33,723 nt of DNA from Leptolyngbya sp. (lineage in GTDB: Bacteria; Cyanobacteriota; Cyanobacteriia; Leptolyngbyales; Leptolyngbyaceae): contig QBMH01000076.1 in NCBI GenBank assembly GCA_003249025.1, positions 1 through 33,723 on the forward strand, in the 5' to 3' direction. The notes under the pieces are model-generated. The model worked only from the letters and a program-made list of their open reading frames with translations, was not told the origin of the DNA and searched no databases. The number at the start of each line of letters is the position of its first letter. Position 1 is the first letter of the stretch. Positions 1 to 6,788 of this stretch are shown in pieces. A program made the position numbers and the translations under genes.

Positions 1-385
1 GGTCTGGGGGCAGAAACGGGGGCAATGGTGCTGGGGGCTGCGTGGCTGGATGAGACAAAAAGGCGGTGACACGAGTCAGTTCCGCAGTCCAGGCGGTGGA
101 TTGATAGACCGTTTTGCCTGCTGGATTTTGCACGAGCAGTGCCAAATCCTCTGGGGTATCGATACTGAAGGTCGTGGGTAAAGAAGTGACGTAGGATTGC
201 CAGTGGTTTTCTGGTCGGGGGCGATCGGATTCGCGCATTAACTGGTCTTTGATCCCATCATCGATGCGGTTTAGCTTGGTTTGATAAATTAGCCACCAAG
301 ACACCATGCCAAAACCCACCAATGCTCCACCTGCGAGCAATGCGGATAGAAGGGCAATTCGGAGCCGGAAGGAATGCAGTTTCAT
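1..385 (-). CDS. Sensor histidine kinase, N-terminal part (runs off the window)
   Basis: Only the first 128 codons are present; the rest lies beyond the left edge. The visible part has a short basic N-terminus (MKLHSFRLR), one hydrophobic segment at about residues 10-33, and then an extracytoplasmic stretch ending in a proline-rich run (QPPAPLPPFLPP). This is the usual start of a membrane sensor kinase with a periplasmic sensing loop. The HAMP, HisKA and ATPase domains are not in the window, so the kinase call rests on context: its ATG overlaps the stop codon of the OmpR-type regulator by 4 bases (ATGA at 382-385), the typical layout of a co-translated regulator/kinase pair. The ligand is unknown. 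The nearby Spy-like gene and CusR/HprR-like boxes suggest envelope, metal or oxidative stress, which is an inference. Confidence 0.8.
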   Translation of the reverse strand, partial: MKLHSFRLRIALLSALLAGGALVGFGMVSWWLIYQTKLNRIDDGIKDQLMRESDRPRPENHWQSYVTSLPTTFSIDTPEDLALLVQNPAGKTVYQSTAWTAELTRVTAFLSHPATQPPAPLPPFLPPD

Positions 386-1065
386 GAGTCAGGATCGGGT
401 TTGCGAAAACAATAGCCCACCCCCCGCACACTGTCGATGTAGCCGGTGCAACCTAGGGGTTCAATCTTTTTCCGCAACCGCTGAATGCAAACATCCACCA
501 GGTTGGTACTGGGGTTGAAGTCATAGCCCCAGACATGTTCGAGGATCTGGGTGCGGGTAAATACACGACCGGGCGATCTCATCAGGTATTCCAGCAAGTT
601 GAACTCACGAGTGGTCAGTTCTACTGATTGCTGATTACAGAACACTTCCCGCGTAATTCGATCCAGTTTGAGGGAGCCGACACTGAGCAGATTTTGGCGA
701 TCGCCCGATACCCGCCGCACTAACGCATGAATTCGGGCAACCAGTTCTTCAACAAAAAACGGTTTAGCAAGATAGTCATCAGCGCCCAGATTTAGCCCTT
801 CCAGGCGATCGTCCAGTTCGTTGCGTGCCGTTAGCAACAACACTGGGGTATTCCGACCCGCTCGCCGCAACCCTTTGAGAATTGCCAAACCATCCTTACC
901 CGGCACCATGATATCCAGCACAATCACGTCATATTCACAGTCCATTGCCCGCAAATAGCCGTCGTTGCCGTTGTCGCAATAATCCACTAAAAAGCCCTGC
1001 TCCTTCAAGCCCGCTTGGACAAAATCGGCAATTTTCGCTTCATCTTCAACGTAGAGAACGTGCAT
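382..1065 (-). CDS. OmpR/PhoB-family response regulator, CusR/HprR-like
   Basis: A full-length (227 aa) two-domain regulator. The receiver domain is at about residues 1-115, with the acidic pair E7/D8, phospho-acceptor D51 (in VLDIMVPG), T79 and K101 (in AKPFF). The winged-helix DNA-binding domain at about 125-222 ends in the typical VRGVGYCF motif. It most resembles the CusR/CopR/HprR group of OmpR regulators (IMVPG, LGADDYLAKPF). It forms an operon with the downstream kinase (4-base overlap) and is divergent from the Spy-like gene across a 175-bp spacer that holds a CusR/HprR-like palindrome at 1118-1133. The regulator probably controls that promoter, possibly its own, and the one at 1743-1797. 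The signal cannot be read from the sequence. Confidence 0.93.
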   Translation of the reverse strand: MHVLYVEDEAKIADFVQAGLKEQGFLVDYCDNGNDGYLRAMDCEYDVIVLDIMVPGKDGLAILKGLRRAGRNTPVLLLTARNELDDRLEGLNLGADDYLAKPFFVEELVARIHALVRRVSGDRQNLLSVGSLKLDRITREVFCNQQSVELTTREFNLLEYLMRSPGRVFTRTQILEHVWGYDFNPSTNLVDVCIQRLRKKIEPLGCTGYIDSVRGVGYCFRKPDPDS

Positions 1066-1117
1066 AGGAAAGTGGTGAATCTCCTATTCATTCTATGTCC
1101 GTTCCCCGTTGGCTCAA

Positions 1118-1172
1118 ATTACAAAACTGTAATCGATGAGTGGCTGAAGCGGTCATTTTTCAACGGCTTAAT
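1118..1172. promoter_or_regulatory. Composite regulator element A, CusR/HprR-like palindrome plus conserved block
   Basis: The palindrome ATTACA-AAAC-TGTAAT at 1118-1133 has perfect 6-bp arms. It differs at one base from the core of the CATTACAAAATTGTAATG consensus known for E. coli CusR and HprR. After 18 bases comes the block 1152-1172: GTCATTTTTCA, one variable base, CGGCTTAAT. The same two parts at the same spacing recur at 1743-1797. The element lies between the divergent regulator (start 1065) and the Spy-like gene (start 1241). Binding by the adjacent regulator is inferred. Confidence 0.7.
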
Positions 1173-1240
1173 CAAGCTATCAACCGATCATCAGCCTGAA
1201 TCAAATCAGTTCACCCTATTCACATGACGGAGAGACATCT

Positions 1241-1705
1241 ATGAAAATTCAATCTCTATTTCTACTGCCTACAGCCGTATTGTTGGTTCACGTTGGCAGC
1301 GCGATCGCCGCTGCTCAGATCAACTCCATGTCTCCTGTCCTACTTCTGGCTCAAATATCTCCCCCCGCCTCATCGCCCGATCAACCCAATGAAATTCCTG
1401 CGCCACCCTGGGCAAGAAATCTCAACCTCAGTACAGAGCAGAGATCGCGGCTGAAGACCGTCAACGAACAAGCCCACAACGAGGGTGAAATGCTGCATCA
1501 AAAACTGATGGCGGCAGAAAAACAAGAGCGATCGCTCTTACAAAGTAACGCCTCGATTCAACAATTGCGCCAACAGCATCAGGAGGTGCAAAAACTGCGA
1601 CAACAACTGGATAACAACCATTTTGAAGCCTTCCTGGGAGAACGCCAAGTGTTGACCTCTGACCAACTTGCCAAGGTGATTCAGGAGTTTCGTAACCGTC
1701 CTTGA
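1241..1705 (+). CDS. Spy/CpxP-like periplasmic protein
   Basis: A 154-residue secreted protein. The signal peptide covers about residues 1-24, with a hydrophobic core and an Ala-rich cleavage region (SAIAAAQ). The mature part has a short Pro/Ser/Gln-rich linker and then a helical, Gln-rich, coiled-coil-like region with two LTxxQ-type motifs, LSTEQ (about residue 64) and LTSDQ (about residue 139). These are the hallmark of the Spy/CpxP/heavy-metal-resistance family of periplasmic chaperones and stress sensors. It is preceded by a GGAGAGA ribosome binding site and by the composite element at 1118-1172, and is divergent from an OmpR-type two-component system, as with CpxP/CpxRA. It may buffer periplasmic unfolding or metal stress, or feed back on the kinase. 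The family call is good; the function is inferred. Confidence 0.8.
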   Translation: MKIQSLFLLPTAVLLVHVGSAIAAAQINSMSPVLLLAQISPPASSPDQPNEIPAPPWARNLNLSTEQRSRLKTVNEQAHNEGEMLHQKLMAAEKQERSLLQSNASIQQLRQQHQEVQKLRQQLDNNHFEAFLGERQVLTSDQLAKVIQEFRNRP

Positions 1706-1742
1706 GGATTCCCACAATTGCTCAAAAATCCCTCTCTTCACA

Positions 1743-1797
1743 ATGACAACTTTGTAATCAAGCCGTTAGCAAACCTGTCATTTTTCATCGGCTTAAT
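1743..1797. promoter_or_regulatory. Composite regulator element B, second copy upstream of the PqqD operon
   Basis: The palindrome ATGACA-ACTT-TGTAAT at 1743-1758 has one mismatch between the arms. It is followed after 18 bases by GTCATTTTTCA-x-CGGCTTAAT at 1777-1797. The 21-base block matches element A (1152-1172) at 20 positions, and the spacing between palindrome and block is identical, while flanking sequence differs. The ATG of the PqqD-like gene is 63 bases downstream of the block start (89 for the Spy-like gene). Co-regulation of the operon with the Spy-like gene by the 382-1065 regulator is the simplest reading. Confidence 0.7.
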
Positions 1798-1839
1798 TGA
1801 GTCATCAGCCAATCTCTCTCACTTAACCCAGAGGAACCC

Positions 1840-2088
1840 ATGTCCCCTTTGTCATCACTCACCATCAGCAACGATGGTTTTGCCTTTAATGTCACCACGG
1901 GCGAAAGCTACACCCTCAATCGCTGTGCCCAAATGGTTCTGCACCGACTCCGCTCTAGCGAAACCCAGGAACAAATTGTTCAAGCGATCGCCAGTGAGTT
2001 TGGCATGGCTCAAGGCATCGTTGAACGAGATGTCGCAGACTTTTTTCAGCAACTCCATAGGCTTGGATTTGCAGGAGCCAATTCATGA
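1840..2088 (+). CDS. PqqD-like small protein (RiPP-recognition-element fold)
   Basis: An 82-residue protein with the PqqD pattern: an N-terminal beta-rich part with G-x-x-F-N-V-x-T-G-E-x-Y-x-L-N (about residues 13-28), a helix (AQMVLHRL), a repeat-like EQIVQAIASEF segment and a C-terminal DVADFFQQLHRLGF helix. In PqqD this winged-helix fold binds a precursor peptide and presents it to a modifying enzyme. No radical-SAM PqqE and no obvious precursor peptide is next to it here. It is the first gene of a four-gene operon, with a GAGGA ribosome binding site at 1831-1835 and a 4-base ATGA overlap with the ATP-grasp gene. It probably acts as a substrate-presenting partner of the ligase or decarboxylase (inference). 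PqqD-like proteins also occur outside RiPP pathways. Confidence 0.75.
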   Translation: MSPLSSLTISNDGFAFNVTTGESYTLNRCAQMVLHRLRSSETQEQIVQAIASEFGMAQGIVERDVADFFQQLHRLGFAGANS

Positions 2089-3125
2089 AACCCCTGGCAA
2101 TTGCGATCACTGGCATTAACTCCATCGATAATCCTGGTCCCGGCACCGGGGTTGCTCGCAGCCTGCGGGAAGCTGACCCGCTTGACCTGCGCTTGATCGG
2201 ATTGGCATACGATGCCACGGAACCAGGGCTGTATATGGATTGGCTGTTCGATCGCCGCTACATCATGCCCTACCCTTCTTCCGAGCCGGAAGTTGTGATT
2301 CAGCGCCTACAACAGATTCAACAGCAGTTTGGCTTGGATTGTGTGATTCCCAACTTTGATTTAGAACTGCCGCTGTATATCCGCTGTGCTAGAGAACTGG
2401 AAGCGATCGGCATCCGGACTTTTCTACCAACCAAAGCCCAGTTTGCCCTGCGGAACAAAGCGAAACTGGCAGAAATCGCTCCCCAGTTCGGCTTACAGAC
2501 TCCAGAAACAATCAGTGTCACCTCCCTCCAGGAATTGCAGCAAGCGACAGCAAAAATGGGCTTTCCGGTGATGATCAAAGGTTCTTACTACAAGGCCTAT
2601 CGAGTATTTAGCCAGGAAGAAGCGCGATCGCGCTTTCACCAACTGGCAGCAGAGGCAGGCTTTCCCATTTTGGTACAGCAGATTGTGAGGGGCATTGAAT
2701 TGAACCTAGTGGGACTGGGTGACGGCGTGGGCGGTCATCTGGGACTGGTTGCCATCAAGAAAATGGGTGTCACCGAACTGGGCAAAATTTGGAGTGGGCT
2801 GACGATTCAGCATCCCGGTTTAATCAGCGCCGCGATCGCCTTCTTGCAGCAGACCCAGTGGAAAGGTCCGTTTGAACTGGAGTGCATCGCAAGTCAGGAT
2901 GGCACCCTTTATCTGATTGAAATTAACCCGCGCTTTCCCGCCTGGATTTACTTTGCGACCGGGGTTGGCATCAATCTACCCGCCCGTATGGTACAGGCTG
3001 CTTTTGGCTTGCCCCTACCGCCCCTGCCCACCTACGAAGCGGGCAAACTCTTTATGCGCTACACCTATGAACTGGTGACAGACGCAACTCCCTTACAAAC
3101 CCTCGTGACTTTAGGAGAACGCTAA
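2085..3125 (+). CDS. ATP-grasp ligase, carbamoyl-phosphate-synthase-like
   Basis: A 346-residue stand-alone ATP-grasp enzyme. The N-terminal pre-ATP-grasp part (about 1-115) opens with a Rossmann-like AIAITGINS and a GPGTGVARSL loop. The central ATP-binding part contains GFPVMIKGSYYKA (about 158-172, nucleotide-binding lysine) and LVQQIVRGIELN (about 200-211). The C-terminal part has the metal-binding acidic set E264/E266 (FELEC) and E279-x-N281-x-R283 in EINPRF. Members activate a carboxylate as acyl phosphate and join it to an amine or other nucleophile. The substrate is unknown; the lack of CarB or DdlB specific architecture argues for a specialised ligase. It overlaps both neighbours (ATGA upstream, TAATG downstream), so it is translationally coupled to the PqqD-like protein and the decarboxylase. 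Confidence 0.85.
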   Translation: MKPLAIAITGINSIDNPGPGTGVARSLREADPLDLRLIGLAYDATEPGLYMDWLFDRRYIMPYPSSEPEVVIQRLQQIQQQFGLDCVIPNFDLELPLYIRCARELEAIGIRTFLPTKAQFALRNKAKLAEIAPQFGLQTPETISVTSLQELQQATAKMGFPVMIKGSYYKAYRVFSQEEARSRFHQLAAEAGFPILVQQIVRGIELNLVGLGDGVGGHLGLVAIKKMGVTELGKIWSGLTIQHPGLISAAIAFLQQTQWKGPFELECIASQDGTLYLIEINPRFPAWIYFATGVGINLPARMVQAAFGLPLPPLPTYEAGKLFMRYTYELVTDATPLQTLVTLGER

Positions 3126-4519
3126 TGCAGACCTACGAAAAGCCCGTGATTCATCCGTTGCACAGTGGGTTGATGAATAAGTTTGCCGGAGCGACCCCAG
3201 CCCAACGGCAGGTTAAATCCGCGATCGCCGGAGTTGCGGTTGAGGAATTAGTCGAGCAGTACGGTTCCCCTTTGTTCGTTTATTCGGAGCGCACCCTGCG
3301 GCGGCAGTTTCGCACCATCCGTAACGCCTTTGCTACCCGCTATCCCGATGTCACCTTTGGCTGGTCTTACAAAACCAATTATCTAAAAGCGATTTGCGCC
3401 ATTTTTCATCAAGAAGGGGCAATGGCAGAACTTGTCTCCAAGATGGAATACGACAAAGCCAAAGCCTTGGGGCTTCCGGGTAATCAAATCATTCTGAATG
3501 GTCCCCACAAACCCTTTGCCACCTTGGAAGCAGCGGTGCGTGATGGAGTCACGATCAACATTGATCACCTAGATGAAATTGAGGATCTGGAGGCGATCGC
3601 CACCCAACTCGATCGCCCCGTGACCGTGGGTCTTCGCCTCAATTTGGATGCAGGCATTCAACCCTGCTGGTCGCGCTTTGGTTTCAATTTGGAATCGGGG
3701 CAGGCAATGGCAGCGATTCAACGGATTGCCCAAGGCGGCAAATTACGAATTAACGGCTTGCACAGTCACATTGGCACTTACATTCTTGATCCCAACGCCT
3801 ACGCCCGTCAGGTGGAAAAAATGGTGCAGTTTGGCTACGAGATTGAGGCAACCCAGGGATGGCGGATGGACTACATCGACATTGGTGGCGGTTTTCCTTC
3901 CCGTAGTCGGTTGAAGGGAGCCTATCACGCGGCGGATGTGTTGCTGCCGACGATCGACGAATATGCCGATGCTATCTGTGATGCGATGTGGAAAGCGCTG
4001 AAACCCGGACATACGCCGAAACTGATTATTGAATCGGGTCGGGCAATGGTGGATGAAGCGGGGACATTGATCACCAGCGTGTGCGGCACCAAACGATTGC
4101 CCAATGGCACCCGCGCCTATGTCATGGATGCCGGGGTCAACTTGCTGTTCACCAGCTTTTGGTATCGCTTTGATCTGGCGCTGGCTCAACCCGTGCCTGG
4201 TGTGGCGGAACCCTCAGTGATTTACGGTCCGCTGTGCATGAATATTGACGTGATTGATGAGCAGATCTCTCTGCCGCCTTTGTCGCGGGGCGATCGCTTG
4301 GTGGTTTCCACGGTCGGAGCCTACAACAACACGCAATGGCTGCAATTTATTGAATACCGTCCCAATGTGTTGCTAGTGACCGAATCCGGCGATGTGGAAC
4401 TGATTCGGGCAGCAGAAGATATCACTGATTTAGAACGGCGGGAACATTTGCCTCCTCGATTGGCACTCCAGCCCATTCGCGATCGCAACGACAGTTTCAC
4501 CCCTACCGGAGGTCGCTAA
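3125..4519 (+). CDS. Fold-type III PLP-dependent decarboxylase (DAP/ornithine decarboxylase family)
   Basis: This 464-residue protein has the alanine-racemase-like barrel plus beta domain. Key sites are the probable PLP lysine K83 in SYKTN, HSHIGT at the barrel, the phosphate-binding glycine turn in DIGGGFPS (about 252-258), E303-S-G-R306 (ESGRAM), and the C-terminal active-site segment C371 with D375 in GPLCMNID, as in diaminopimelate and ornithine decarboxylases. It carries an N-terminal extension of about 35 residues before the usual start and is divergent at the substrate-specificity loop, so it need not be LysA. It lies in a tight operon after an ATP-grasp ligase, which suggests decarboxylation of an amino-acid-like moiety of the ligated or presented substrate. 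Its ATG overlaps the previous stop by one base. Confidence 0.87.
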   Translation: MQTYEKPVIHPLHSGLMNKFAGATPAQRQVKSAIAGVAVEELVEQYGSPLFVYSERTLRRQFRTIRNAFATRYPDVTFGWSYKTNYLKAICAIFHQEGAMAELVSKMEYDKAKALGLPGNQIILNGPHKPFATLEAAVRDGVTINIDHLDEIEDLEAIATQLDRPVTVGLRLNLDAGIQPCWSRFGFNLESGQAMAAIQRIAQGGKLRINGLHSHIGTYILDPNAYARQVEKMVQFGYEIEATQGWRMDYIDIGGGFPSRSRLKGAYHAADVLLPTIDEYADAICDAMWKALKPGHTPKLIIESGRAMVDEAGTLITSVCGTKRLPNGTRAYVMDAGVNLLFTSFWYRFDLALAQPVPGVAEPSVIYGPLCMNIDVIDEQISLPPLSRGDRLVVSTVGAYNNTQWLQFIEYRPNVLLVTESGDVELIRAAEDITDLERREHLPPRLALQPIRDRNDSFTPTGGR

Positions 4520-4522
4520 ACA

Positions 4523-6673
4523 ATGCTGGACTTGCGTGACTCATCCTCACGGTGGGGGCGTTTGAAGCTGACGACCCCAACCAGCCAGCCGTTCACCCGA
4601 TGCTGGAGCCGCTTGAAGGCGGAAACCCCTTTTCGCCTAACCCGCGCCATTTGCGCTGCCACTGCCGAGATTTTGTTTCTGCGCGGTGTGGGCACTGGAG
4701 CCTTGTTGCTGACTGCCATGCTGTTGCAACCGGGCGTGTTGATCTTGGGATTGGTGGGTGTGGTCGCAGCGGTGCTATTTGCCAGCCTGCTGCAAATTGA
4801 CCTCAGCGATCGCGATCTCAGCCCCTTGCTGTTTAATCCCTTGTTGGCGGGGTTGAGTGTGGGGTACTTATTTCAACCTAGCGCCCCGACCGTGTTTTTG
4901 GCGGCGGCGGCGGGAGGATTGGCATTTTTGCTCACCTGGGCGATTGCCCATTTTTTCAAAACCTTCCTCTGGCTACCCGTGCTGAGCCTACCGTTTATTC
5001 TGGTCAGTTGGATTGTGCATTTAGCAGCCTTTCGGTATATCGGTTTAGAACACGCCATTCTACCCGAACACGCTTACACCATTGGTCTGCCCATTTATCT
5101 AGAAGGGTTTCTTCGCACACTAGGATTGATTTTCTTTCTGCCCAATGTTTGGGTGGGCATGGTGGTTGCCTTGTTGCTGCTGTTCAATTCACGCATCCAG
5201 TTTTTGCTGGCAGTCAGCAGCTACGCCTTGGGCACCAGCCTAGGCGGGATTTTGACTGGAACGTTTGCCTATGTCTACTCCGATCCAGCGGCATTGAATT
5301 TTATTCTCGTTGCTCTGGCGATCGGCGGCTTTTATCTGCTGCCCTCACCTCGCAGCTATGGGTTAGCCGCGATCGCCGTTTCCCTGACTGCCCTAGTGAG
5401 TGAAGCCGTCAGCGTTTTCTGGGCGGCGGTCGGGTTGCCCGTTCATGCCCTGCCCTACAACCTCGTCACCTTACTGCTGTTGTACTTGCTGGGCATGTCT
5501 GGTAATCAATCGCTGGTACGCACCCCCCAGGCATCTCCAGAGAAAACCTTGGATGCCGAGCTCACCGCTCGGCGTCGCTATCAGGGCAGTGGCAGGGCGA
5601 TCGCGCTTCCGTTTGCAGGGCGTTGGTCAGTCTGGCAGGGCTGCGATGGCAAGTGGACTCACCAGGGACTCTGGCGCTATGCCTATGACTTTGTGATTCA
5701 GGATGAGCAAGGACAAACCTATCGCGGCGCTGGCACCCAGTTAGCCGACTATTACGCCTTTCAGAAACCAGTGCTGTCACCCATTCGCGGCTGGGTAGTG
5801 CGCGTGGTCAACGATGTGCCCGATTGTGCGATCGGCACCGTCAACACAGACGACAACTGGGGCAATCATGTGGTGCTATATGACGAACGGGGATTTTACA
5901 TTGAAATTTCCCACTTTGCCCAATCCAGTATTGCCGTCAAGCAGGGCGATCGCATCGAGCGGGGAACCCTAATCGGACGATGTGGCAACTCTGGTTACTC
6001 GCCCCAGCCCCACATCCACATCCAAGCGCAACTCACCCCGGAAGTGGGAGCCGCCACTATGCCTTTCAGTTTCGCCAACCTGCGAGTGAACGACGAATTC
6101 TGCACTGAATCGACCCCCGATGAAAACACCTTGCTTGAAGCGGTTGTTCCCGATCAGGCTCTATCCCAGTCGCTTAATTTTCCGCTCGATACCCAACTGA
6201 ATTTCTGCGTGTTTCACAAAGAACGGGCAATTGGGAAGCTCACTATTACAAACCGGATGGCGATCGATGGCAGTTTTTACTTCGACTCTGGCAAAGCCAA
6301 GCTATTCTACAGCCGCGATCAAGATGGTTTTATATGCCATCGTCTACAGGGAGACGATCCGGCTCTAGCGCTGTTGCTGATTGCCCTACCCAAACTACCC
6401 TTGGTACGACATCCCGGCTACCTCTGGTGGGATTATCTGTCCATTAGCACAGTCACAAGCGGAGTTCGCCGGATGTTCTATCAATTCGCTAGTTCCCTGT
6501 ATCCCCGGTTGGCATCTGCCCGTTATGCCGGACAATGGCAGTCGCCTTCGACTCTGATCGGCACTATTACCATTCCCGGCATTGCCAAAAAGTTGAATAC
6601 CTCTGTCATCTTCGATCGCACCTATCAGCTAATACGAGTCAGCGTCGGAGATCGCTCCCTCCTACGTTCATGA
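4523..6673 (+). CDS. Urea-transporter-like membrane domain fused to M23 (LytM) peptidase
   Basis: A 716-residue fusion. Residues about 45-335 form a multi-pass membrane domain with the urea-transporter signature LFNPLLAGLSVGY and a second-half repeat (LPYNLVTLLLLYLLG). A linker leads to an M23 metallopeptidase domain at about 365-520 with zinc-site candidates H380 and D389 (HQGLWRYAYD), H464 (ISHFAQ) and the H497-x-H499 pair (PHIHIQ). A further domain of roughly 190 residues with no recognised family follows. The gene begins 3 bases after the decarboxylase stop behind GGAGG (4508-4512). UT/M23 fusions are known as a domain architecture, but the job is not established. Possible roles are passage of a small operon product and cleavage or remodelling at the cell wall. 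The intact H/D/HxH set argues for an active enzyme. Confidence 0.85.
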   Translation: MLDLRDSSSRWGRLKLTTPTSQPFTRCWSRLKAETPFRLTRAICAATAEILFLRGVGTGALLLTAMLLQPGVLILGLVGVVAAVLFASLLQIDLSDRDLSPLLFNPLLAGLSVGYLFQPSAPTVFLAAAAGGLAFLLTWAIAHFFKTFLWLPVLSLPFILVSWIVHLAAFRYIGLEHAILPEHAYTIGLPIYLEGFLRTLGLIFFLPNVWVGMVVALLLLFNSRIQFLLAVSSYALGTSLGGILTGTFAYVYSDPAALNFILVALAIGGFYLLPSPRSYGLAAIAVSLTALVSEAVSVFWAAVGLPVHALPYNLVTLLLLYLLGMSGNQSLVRTPQASPEKTLDAELTARRRYQGSGRAIALPFAGRWSVWQGCDGKWTHQGLWRYAYDFVIQDEQGQTYRGAGTQLADYYAFQKPVLSPIRGWVVRVVNDVPDCAIGTVNTDDNWGNHVVLYDERGFYIEISHFAQSSIAVKQGDRIERGTLIGRCGNSGYSPQPHIHIQAQLTPEVGAATMPFSFANLRVNDEFCTESTPDENTLLEAVVPDQALSQSLNFPLDTQLNFCVFHKERAIGKLTITNRMAIDGSFYFDSGKAKLFYSRDQDGFICHRLQGDDPALALLLIALPKLPLVRHPGYLWWDYLSISTVTSGVRRMFYQFASSLYPRLASARYAGQWQSPSTLIGTITIPGIAKKLNTSVIFDRTYQLIRVSVGDRSLLRS

Positions 6674-6788
6674 CACGAGCCTTTCCTGCTCCTACAGGGG
6701 TCTTCAACTGAATGATATTTACCTCCCTACTAAAGATTATCGCCTTGGAACACATCGCTCAGTTTTTAGCAATCAGCTTGTTTAAGGT

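Noticed and set aside
1718-2119. 133-codon frame overlapping the PqqD-like gene, considered as a precursor peptide gene
   Set aside because: It starts with TTG without a ribosome binding site, overlaps the better-supported 1840-2088 gene in another frame, and lacks leader-core features.
3125-4519. Calling the decarboxylase lysA
   Set aside because: It has the fold and catalytic pattern, but the operon context and extended N-terminus do not support a diaminopimelate role; another lysA may exist outside the window.
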